Origin: Gammaproteobacteria bacterium
GTDB taxonomy: Bacteria; Pseudomonadota; Gammaproteobacteria; Xanthomonadales; Wenzhouxiangellaceae
DNA length: 14,876 nt
Direction of reading: 5' to 3'
NCBI GenBank assembly: GCA_003561495.1
Contig: PWWM01000119.1
Span: forward strand, 1 to 14,876
How positions within the stretch are numbered: position 1 is the stretch's first letter; the number at the start of each line of letters is the position of its first letter. The position numbers and the translations under genes are program-made. A model generated the notes under the pieces. That model had not been told where the DNA came from. It saw nothing but the letters and a program-made list of their open reading frames with translations, and ran no database searches. This document shows, in pieces, positions 6,970 through 12,321 of this stretch.

Positions 6970-8427
6970 TCATCCAAGCTTGTAATTCGGGGCTTCCTTG
7001 GTGATGGTGACGTCGTGAGCGTGGGATTCACGCACCCCCGAGCCGGTGATGCGGACGAACTTGGCCTTGGTCCGAAGATCATCGACGCTGGTACATCCGC
7101 AATACCCCATGGCCGCACGCAGCCCGCCCATCAACTGGTGAACGACACCACTGAGCAGGCCCTTGTAGGGCACCCGACCCTCGATGCCCTCCGGAACCAG
7201 CTTGTCGACCGATGCATCGGTCTGAAAATACCGATCCGATGAGCCCTTCTGCATGGCCCCAAGCGAGCCCATGCCGCGATAACTCTTGTAAGAGCGGCCC
7301 TGGAACAACTCCACTTCCCCGGGCGCTTCCTCGGTGCCGGCCAGCAATGACCCGATCATGACGGTTGAAGCGCCGGCCGCGATGGCCTTGGCGACATCGC
7401 CTGAAAAGCGGATGCCGCCGTCGGCAATGATCGGAATCGACAATTCGCGAACAGCGTTGGCTGCGGCCGCGACTGCACTGACCTGGGGCACACCGATTCC
7501 GGCCACGATACGGGTGGTGCAGATCGAACCCGGTCCCTGGCCGATCTTGACGCCATCGGCACCGGCCTGGGCCAGCGCCAGGGCGCCATCGGAGGTCGAC
7601 ACATTGCCGCCAATGACCTGAACATCGGGAAAGTTCTTCTTGGTCCAGGCAATTCGATCCAGCACCCCGCGCGAATGCCCATGGGCGGTATCGACCACGA
7701 CGATATCCACGCCGGCCTCGACCAGCGCGGTGATGCGATCTTCGGTATCACCACCCGTGCCCACCGCAGCGGCCGAGAGCAATTGCTCGGCTGAATCCTT
7801 GGCGGCATTGGGAAAATCGCGTGACTTCTGAATGTCCTTGACAGTAACCAGGCCGCGCAACTCGAATTTTTCATTGACCACCAGCACCTTCTCGATGCGG
7901 TGCTTGTGCAGCAACTCCAGCACCTCGTCCTGGCTGGCGCCCTCGCTCACGGTGACCAGCTTGTCCTTGCGGGTCATGATGTTGCGCACCGGGTCATCGA
8001 GCTTCTTTTCAAAGCGCATGTCACGACTGGTGACGATGCCGACCAGCTCACCACCGTCAACCACCGGAACACCGGAGATATTGTGCTCACGGGTCAAATC
8101 GAACACCTCGCGAATGGTGGTGTGCGGGCCCACGGTGATGGGATCCTTGATCACCCCGGCCTCGTATTTCTTGACGATGCGTACCTGTTCGGCCTGGCGT
8201 TCGATGCTCATGTTCTTGTGGATCACGCCTAGCCCCCCGGCCTGGGCCATGGCAATGGCCAGGCGGGCCTCGGTGACGGTGTCCATGGCTGCCGAGGCCA
8301 GCGGGATGTTCAGGCGCAGATCGCGCGTGATGCGGGTCGACAGGTCAACGTCTTTCGGCAGTACCTCGGAGTAGTCCGGGACCAGCGAGACATCGTCAAA
8401 AGTCAGTGCTTCATCGATCAGGCGCAT
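6970..8427 (-). CDS. guaB: IMP dehydrogenase GuaB
   Basis: GuaB oxidises IMP to XMP with NAD+, the committed step of guanine nucleotide synthesis. The start at ATG 8427 gives 485 residues (488 in E. coli) and places EALTFDDVSLVP at the N-terminus, as in the family, with GGAG ten bases upstream. An ATG at 8460 would add 11 residues with no family match. Visible motifs are SAAMDTVTEARLAIAMA (45-61), two CBS domains (about 94-145 and 152-205) that bind regulatory nucleotides, the phosphate/loop region GQGPGSICTTR (297-307) with catalytic C303, and YRGMGSLGAM (383-392). The gene leads the guaB-guaA pair and may begin a longer minus-strand unit. I see no convincing sigma-70 promoter or PurR-type operator upstream. 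Confidence 0.96.
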   Translation of the reverse strand: MRLIDEALTFDDVSLVPDYSEVLPKDVDLSTRITRDLRLNIPLASAAMDTVTEARLAIAMAQAGGLGVIHKNMSIERQAEQVRIVKKYEAGVIKDPITVGPHTTIREVFDLTREHNISGVPVVDGGELVGIVTSRDMRFEKKLDDPVRNIMTRKDKLVTVSEGASQDEVLELLHKHRIEKVLVVNEKFELRGLVTVKDIQKSRDFPNAAKDSAEQLLSAAAVGTGGDTEDRITALVEAGVDIVVVDTAHGHSRGVLDRIAWTKKNFPDVQVIGGNVSTSDGALALAQAGADGVKIGQGPGSICTTRIVAGIGVPQVSAVAAAANAVRELSIPIIADGGIRFSGDVAKAIAAGASTVMIGSLLAGTEEAPGEVELFQGRSYKSYRGMGSLGAMQKGSSDRYFQTDASVDKLVPEGIEGRVPYKGLLSGVVHQLMGGLRAAMGYCGCTSVDDLRTKAKFVRITGSGVRESHAHDVTITKEAPNYKLG

Positions 8428-8510
8428 GGCAGCGGTGCTCCGGCAGGTAAATCCCGCCATTTTAACACCAGCACCACATGCTTGAAAATGCCGAATTTTC
8501 GCAACTTCGG

Positions 8511-8538
8511 TTGACTTTGACGACTGCCCGGCTATACT
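8511..8538 (+). promoter_or_regulatory. strong sigma-70-type promoter
   Basis: TTGACT (8511-8516) and TATACT (8533-8538) are separated by 16 bases; both are one mismatch from consensus. Transcription would begin near 8545 and yield a leader of almost 300 nt before the next full gene at 8839, or a short RNA if it stops near 8635. Confidence 0.7.
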
Positions 8539-8573
8539 TGTCGCGGTTTCATGCTATTCTAAGGAGGCAGGTT

Positions 8574-8624
8574 TTGAGTCGTCACCGAAGCAACGGCGGT
8601 CGTTTGAACGCGCGTCTCCGGTAG
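8574..8624 (+). CDS. 16-codon Arg-rich mini-ORF in the leader
   Basis: A perfect Shine-Dalgarno AAGGAGG (8561-8567) is followed after six bases by TTG and the short frame MSRHRSNGGRLNARLR, ending in TAG at 8622-8624. Five of the 16 residues are Arg. A three-codon frame, ATG CTA TTC TAA (8551-8562), ends on the Shine-Dalgarno itself. The Shine-Dalgarno is the left strand of stem P1, so folding would hide it and translation would open it. It may be a leader peptide, or the Shine-Dalgarno may be part of an RNA structure without translation. No homologue is recalled. Confidence 0.3.
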   Translation: MSRHRSNGGRLNARLR

Positions 8625-8644
8625 CCTGCCTTTTCTCATCCAAG

Positions 8645-8676
8645 GGCAGCCTGACGCAGACTTGCGTCCAGTTGCC
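8645..8676 (+). other. stable hairpin in the leader
   Basis: GGCAGC pairs with GTTGCC and GACGCA with TGCGTC around a GACT loop, with a symmetric 2x2 internal loop (CT/CA). One pair is G-U. No T-run follows, so it is more likely a structural or processing element than a terminator. Confidence 0.5.
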
Positions 8677-8838
8677 GCCTCTCGGCTGTTCACAATCGAA
8701 CCACTACATAACATCGCATCGGGTTGCACGACCCTGTGCGCGAAACGCTGATTGTTCGATCGATGCAGTTCGTAAACCGTTGCTCCATGCGGTGTCGACC
8801 TCCTGCTGTTGGTTTTTACACAACAAGAGAGGTCCTCA

Positions 8839-9516
8839 ATGCGTTACTTGATTCTTTGCATGAATCTGGCCGGCGCTCTGCCGCTGTCCGCACTGGCTGC
8901 CGGCGGTCACTATCCGGTCGATGATGCCGATATCACCGCCCCCGGTGACTTTCAGATCGAGACCTGGTTTACCCACATCGACGGCAACAACGCCGAATTC
9001 GCTTTCCTTCCGGCCTGGACACCGAGCGGCACCTCACTGGAGTTGACTGCCGGTCTCATCCGCTTCGAAGAAGACGGGGAAAGCTTCAATCGCTTTGAAC
9101 CGGCGGCAAAGTGGCAGTTTTCACCGATCGAGCCGGGTCGCCTGGCCGTGGCTGCCGCGGTTGAGCTTGGCTTCGATGACGGCGATTTCACCGACTGGTT
9201 GATCAACGTTCCGGTCAGCTATGAGATGAACGATGTCCCCTTGGTACTACACGGCAATATCGGCTGGATTCGCTCACGTGAAGACGACAACAGCGACCGG
9301 GCTTTTCTTGGTGCCGCCTTCGAGTGGGAGGCCACCGCCGCCTTCGATCTGATTGGTCAGATCTACCGCGAAGGCGCCGACGAAGACCCGGAGGCCCAGC
9401 TCGGTTTGCGCTTCGGCTTTGGCGGCCTGCTCGATCATCTCGACCTTGCGGCGGGGCGCCCCTTGCGAGGTGAGACAGACTGGTTCTTTACCGCTGGCCT
9501 GGCGCTGACCTTCTGA
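8839..9516 (+). CDS. small outer-membrane beta-barrel-like protein
   Basis: Not recognised as a named protein. The 225 residues begin with a signal peptide (MRYLILCMNLAGALPLSALAA, cut near residue 20-21). The mature part alternates short polar and aromatic beta-strand-like segments, such as ELTAGLIRFE, AKWQFSP and WFFTAGLALTF. It ends in Phe, as many outer-membrane barrels do. About eight to ten strands would fit the length. The early segment VDDADITAPGDFQIETWF recalls the N-terminus of small putative transport or MetA-pathway barrels, a loose resemblance. The ATG at 8839 has AGAGAGG six bases upstream, and this site lies in hairpin P3. An upstream start at 8809 is possible but would precede the signal peptide with a polar stretch. 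mgtE follows after 76 bases without a terminator, so the two may be co-transcribed. Confidence 0.8.
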   Translation: MRYLILCMNLAGALPLSALAAGGHYPVDDADITAPGDFQIETWFTHIDGNNAEFAFLPAWTPSGTSLELTAGLIRFEEDGESFNRFEPAAKWQFSPIEPGRLAVAAAVELGFDDGDFTDWLINVPVSYEMNDVPLVLHGNIGWIRSREDDNSDRAFLGAAFEWEATAAFDLIGQIYREGADEDPEAQLGLRFGFGGLLDHLDLAAGRPLRGETDWFFTAGLALTF

Positions 9517-9592
9517 AAGGTCATCGAATTCGTTTACATGTCATCATTCATCTATCAATCGCCACATTAATGGCTAGCCAAAGGAGAACCTC

Positions 9593-10963
9593 ATGGCTGA
9601 AAAAGGCGCAATCATCGAACTCATCGCCCTGCTCAAACTGGAAAAGCACCAGCAGCTTGTCGAAACCATTGAAGAAATGGCCGTTCAGGATATCGCCGAG
9701 GCCATGGGCCAGGTCGAAATCGAAGAGCAGCTCAAGGTTTTCCGGACACTACCGGAAGAGCGACAGACGGACACCTTCTCCTACCTGAGCAAGACCCAGC
9801 AGCGTGACCTGCTGGATGCACTGCCGGACAACGAGGCCCGGCGAATCCTGCACGAATTGCTGCCTGATGACCGAACAGCGTTCCTGGAAAGCCTGTCGTC
9901 GGAAGAACTGGAGAGCCACCTGAAGTTACTGGCTCCCGAAGACCTCAAACAATCACTGAAACTGCTGGGCTACCCGGAAGAGTCCATTGGTCGACTCATG
10001 ACCCCGCGTTTTGTCGCCGTGCGGCCAAGCTGGACGGTTGCGCGGGCGCTGGATCATATCCGTCACGAGGCCAATCGCGGAGAAACCGTCAACTTCGTGT
10101 TCGTCACCGATGAGCGCGGCCGCCTGCTCGATGCGGTCAAGCTCAAGGACTTCATCCTGTCGCGTCAAGACGCCAAGGTGGAGTCCCTGATGGATGAGGA
10201 GTACTACTCGGTTCAGGCCTCGGCTGACCGCGAAGAAGCCGTTCAGGTCATCCAGCACTATGACATCAATACTTTGGCCGTCACCGACAAGAATGGCGTC
10301 ATGCTCGGCATCGTCACAGTTGACGACATCATGGATGTCGCCCAGGAAGAGATCACCGAGGACTTCCATAAACTCGGCGCAACCGGCGCGGTCAACATCT
10401 CGATCCGAGAAGCCAGCCCCGTATTCCTGTATCGCAAACGGATCGGCTGGCTGCTGATCCTGGTCCTTGTCAATCTCGTTTCCGGCCTGGCCATTGCCCT
10501 TTTCGAAAACGCCATCGAGGCAGTCATCGCCCTGGTCTTCTTCTTGCCGCTGATCATCGCAAGTAGCGGTAATGCCGGCAGTCAGTCTGCCACCCTGATG
10601 GTCCGCGCTCTGGCAATTGGAGATGTTCAGGTCAGTGACTGGTTGCGATTGTGGGGTAAGGAGTTTTCGGTCGCACTGGGACTGGGCATTACATTGGGCC
10701 TGGCCGTCTCAATTGTTGGGGTCTGGCGCGGAGGCCCGGAACTGGGGATGGAATTGGCCATGGTCGTCGGCTTCTCGATGCTGGCCGTGGTCATCATGGG
10801 CGCCATGATCGGGATGCTCTTGCCGTTCATTCTGCAACGGCTGAACATGGACCCGGCCACTGCGAGCACTCCGCTGATCACTTCGGTGGCCGACGTACTG
10901 GGTATTCTGATCTACTTTTCGATCGCCAGCGCCATTCTCACACTGCCCAGCCCGGTCACCTGA
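9593..10963 (+). CDS. mgtE: magnesium channel/transporter MgtE
   Basis: MgtE is a homodimeric inner-membrane Mg2+ channel gated by its own cytosolic magnesium sensor. The 456 residues show the full architecture: an acidic helical N domain (about 1-130), a CBS pair (about 135-255), the linking plug helix, and five membrane segments (from about 284 to 450). Family signatures are PLIIASSGNAGSQSATLMVRALA (320-342) and SVADVLGILIYF (431-442), whose D434 aligns with the pore Asp432 of Thermus MgtE. The start is well supported: AAGGAG six bases before the ATG. With the outer-membrane protein upstream it may form a two-gene unit under the structured leader, which would make magnesium a natural signal to test. 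Confidence 0.95.
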   Translation: MAEKGAIIELIALLKLEKHQQLVETIEEMAVQDIAEAMGQVEIEEQLKVFRTLPEERQTDTFSYLSKTQQRDLLDALPDNEARRILHELLPDDRTAFLESLSSEELESHLKLLAPEDLKQSLKLLGYPEESIGRLMTPRFVAVRPSWTVARALDHIRHEANRGETVNFVFVTDERGRLLDAVKLKDFILSRQDAKVESLMDEEYYSVQASADREEAVQVIQHYDINTLAVTDKNGVMLGIVTVDDIMDVAQEEITEDFHKLGATGAVNISIREASPVFLYRKRIGWLLILVLVNLVSGLAIALFENAIEAVIALVFFLPLIIASSGNAGSQSATLMVRALAIGDVQVSDWLRLWGKEFSVALGLGITLGLAVSIVGVWRGGPELGMELAMVVGFSMLAVVIMGAMIGMLLPFILQRLNMDPATASTPLITSVADVLGILIYFSIASAILTLPSPVT

Positions 10964-10982
10964 CCTCCCGGGCGACGGGCCC

Positions 10983-11003
10983 AGGCCGGCCTCAGGCCGG
11001 CTT
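10983..11003. terminator. GC-rich hairpin between convergent genes
   Basis: AGGCCGGCC and GGCCGGCTT form a nine-pair stem (one G-U). The three-base loop is exactly the stop codon of the minus-strand methyltransferase. Placed between two converging genes it could slow polymerase from both sides, but neither side has a proper T-run, so intrinsic termination is uncertain. Confidence 0.35.
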
Positions 11004-11603
11004 GCGCCAGCGGTAAAAGCGCATCGGGGGAATATTGAGCATTTCCAGCTCGACCTCGGGCTTGCCGAGAATGGGTTCTCCCAGTCGGCCGACATGGCCA
11101 CGGAACTGGTAGGCCAGGAAGCGGCCACCAGGGGCAAGACTGTCGCGAACGGCTTCGATGATGGCTGTGCCGATTTCGCGCGGCATGGTAGAGAATGGAA
11201 TGCCGGAAATCACCACATCGGGCGCACTGAGCCCGTTTTCAGTCAGGATCGATGCCAGATCGGCAGCACTGCCGGTGTGGGCAACCAGGCGTGGATCACC
11301 CAACTCCTCGAGAATGGCCGAAAAATGGGGATCGAGCTCAATGGTCAGCAAGCGCGCATCCGGCCGCATGGCCTCGAGGATCGCCCGGGTCGTGCCACCC
11401 GTGCCAGGTCCCAGCTCAACCACGCAGCGCGCCTCGTCCAGCTCGGCCATGGCCAGAATCCGCCGCTCCAGAAAGCGCGAACTGGGAATGATGGAGCCGA
11501 CCTGCTCAGGGCTGCGCAGAAAGCCGCGAAAAAAATCGACGCCACGCACCGAACGTCGCTGACCTGCTTTTTCTGTTTCTTCCAAGAGTTCAGTGTCCTT
11601 CAA
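10992..11603 (-). CDS. SAM-dependent methyltransferase, PmtA-like (phospholipid N-methyltransferase family)
   Basis: The 203-residue protein carries SAM motif I VVELGPGTGGTTRAIL (61-76), an acidic residue at the second strand (E89 in TIELDP), and the segment VISGIPFSTMP (131-141). The preceding FFRGFLRSPEQVGSIIPSSRFL is typical of the short Rhodobacter/Sinorhizobium-type PmtA group. PmtA methylates phosphatidylethanolamine, but many relatives of this size have no proven substrate and some resemble rRNA dimethylases, so the function is provisional. The start is uncertain: TTG 11603 (GGGG eight bases upstream) or TTG 11585 (AAGGA ten bases upstream). It converges with mgtE, 28 bases apart, and stands alone on its strand. 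Confidence 0.75.
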   Translation of the reverse strand: MKDTELLEETEKAGQRRSVRGVDFFRGFLRSPEQVGSIIPSSRFLERRILAMAELDEARCVVELGPGTGGTTRAILEAMRPDARLLTIELDPHFSAILEELGDPRLVAHTGSAADLASILTENGLSAPDVVISGIPFSTMPREIGTAIIEAVRDSLAPGGRFLAYQFRGHVGRLGEPILGKPEVELEMLNIPPMRFYRWRKPA

Positions 11604-11698
11604 GCAGCACGCCCCGGCTGCTGCACGACAAAGCCAGAGTGAATTCTAACAGCCCACGGGCTTTACCCAAAGCCCCAATACCATTATCATGGCGCGCC

Positions 11699-11726
11699 TT
11701 GACCTGCCCGCCCAGCCTCTTATACG
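11699..11726 (+). promoter_or_regulatory. promoter for tRNA-Ser
   Basis: TTGACC (11699-11704) and TATACG (11721-11726) are 16 bases apart, the only good sigma-70 pair in the 219-base gap upstream of the tRNA. Transcription from about 11733 would give an unusually long tRNA leader of roughly 90 nt, containing the hairpins of the 32-bp repeat. Confidence 0.6.
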
Positions 11727-11751
11727 TTAAAATGGGGGTTTAGGGCAAAAA

Positions 11752-11783
11752 GTTCGTCAGAACCGCCCGGTCGAAGACCGGCT
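11752..11783. repeat. 32-bp direct repeat, left copy (R1)
   Basis: The 32 bases are identical to 12230-12261. They hold two small hairpins, GTTC-gtca-GAAC and CCGGTC-gaa-GACCGG. This copy lies inside the tRNA primary transcript, between promoter and mature 5' end. A further hairpin, GACCCCCG-caa-CGGGAGTC with one mismatch, follows it before the tRNA. Confidence 0.9.
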
Positions 11784-11822
11784 GGACCCCCGCAACGGGA
11801 GTCGACAAGAAATCAGGTTTAC

Positions 11823-11917
<95 letters not shown>

Positions 11918-11967
11918 TTTCATCGCCCCCGGAAACACCAACCTCAGCTCATACTCCTACCTTCGCC

Positions 11968-12093
11968 CAAGGGAGGGGTTCGAACCCGATCAGAGGGTTC
12001 GAAACCTGCGCAAGCAGGTTCGATGCGAAGCAACCCGTAGCGAAGCGGAGGGCAAGCGCCGAAGGCGCGCAGTCCATCCCTCCCTCTCCGCCA
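11968..12093. repeat. tRNA-derived palindromic element E1
   Basis: The element starts with a 36-base block (11968-12003) shared with E2 with one mismatch. The block contains the perfect palindrome GGGTTCGAACCC and ends in GAGGGTTCGAA, which equals tRNA-Ser 11888-11898. A cluster of hairpins follows (AACCTGC-gcaa-GCAGGTT at 12003-12020; GCGCC-gaa-GGCGC at 12056-12068). Then comes ATCCCTCCCTCTCCGCCA (12076-12093), identical over 18 bases to the 3' end of the tRNA including CCA. Taken together it reads as a tRNA 3' portion split in the T loop by about 72 bases. It lies between the mature tRNA end and the transcription terminator. Confidence 0.75.
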
Positions 12094-12101
12094 ATAAATC
12101 G

Positions 12102-12128
12102 AAGCCCCATAGACACTGGGGTTTTTTT
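12102..12128 (+). terminator. intrinsic terminator of the tRNA-Ser transcript
   Basis: CCCCA (12105-12109) pairs with TGGGG (12117-12121), extended by AAG with TTT, and a run of seven T follows from 12122. It is a clear rho-independent terminator reading rightwards. It is almost 190 bases from the tRNA CCA, but only nine bases from the second copy of the tRNA 3' end at 12093. Confidence 0.85.
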
Positions 12129-12145
12129 ATGCCCCAATGGTGCAT

Positions 12146-12226
12146 CAAGGGAGGGGTTCGAACCCGACCAGAGGGTTCGAACCGAGCCAAGCGAGCTCGC
12201 TGATGCGCAGCATCAGCCATCCCTCC
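12146..12226. repeat. tRNA-derived palindromic element E2
   Basis: Begins with the same 36-base block as E1 (12146-12181, one mismatch), including GAGGGTTCGAA. Its hairpin part differs: GCTGATGC-gca-GCATCAGC (12199-12217) preceded by a CGAGC/GCTCG helix. It ends in CCATCCCTCC (12217-12226), also present in E1 (12074-12083), but lacks the following CTCTCCGCCA. The ends GGAGGG and CCCTCC are inverted copies of each other. Confidence 0.75.
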
Positions 12227-12229
12227 GCG

Positions 12230-12261
12230 GTTCGTCAGAACCGCCCGGTCGAAGACCGGCT
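12230..12261. repeat. 32-bp direct repeat, right copy (R2)
   Basis: Identical to R1 at 11752-11783. Here the first hairpin is longer, GCGGTTC-gtca-GAACCGC (12227-12244), and the second is again CCGGTC-gaa-GACCGG. It follows E2 directly. R1 and R2 bracket a 510-base stretch that includes the tRNA, E1, the terminator and E2. Confidence 0.9.
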
Positions 12262-12270
12262 AGCAAACCA

Positions 12271-12321
12271 TCGGCCACGTAGGGCCGACCTACAATGAAA
12301 GGCCCGAGTCGGGGCGACCCC
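12271..12321. repeat. palindromic extragenic sequence beside the CotH gene
   Basis: TCGGCC (12271-12276) can pair with GGCCGA (12283-12288), or alternatively GTAGG (12279-12283) with CCTAC (12289-12293). On the minus strand it reads TTGTAGGTCGGCCC, the style of dispersed palindromes seen in many gammaproteobacteria. GGGG-cga-CCCC (12311-12321) directly follows the stop of the minus-strand gene and may act as a weak terminator, though no T-run follows closely. Confidence 0.5.

Larger units (their letters stand above)
8545..8838 (+). promoter_or_regulatory. structured 5' leader (candidate riboregulator)
   Basis: The stretch from 8428 to 8838 holds no long gene. Downstream of the promoter I find three helices by eye. 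P1: 8562-8571 pairs with 8625-8634 over ten base pairs (two of them G-U) and encloses a mini-ORF, with an inner ACCG/CGGT helix (8584-8587 with 8619-8622). P2: 8645-8676 is a hairpin of 6+6 pairs with a 2x2 internal loop and a GACT loop. P3: 8797-8802 pairs with 8829-8834 and 8807-8811 with 8821-8825, covering the AGAGAGG ribosome site of the next gene. I do not recognise a known riboswitch class. The run TTTTC at the base of P1 could also end a small RNA there. The regulated genes would be the outer-membrane protein and probably mgtE. Confidence 0.5.

Noticed and set aside
6840..7118. N-terminal extension of GuaA by about 93 residues
   Set aside because: The frame is open only because the heptamer arrays and the guaB 3' end lack stops in it; it overlaps guaB and has no GuaA-family counterpart.
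8545..8640. c-di-GMP (GEMM) or other known riboswitch
   Set aside because: Fragments such as CTCCGGTAGCC recall GEMM, but the conserved core sequences and two-helix layout are not present.
11968..12261. CRISPR array
   Set aside because: Repeats occur only twice, at irregular distance, and the intervening segments are hairpins rather than equal-length unique spacers; no cas genes are present.
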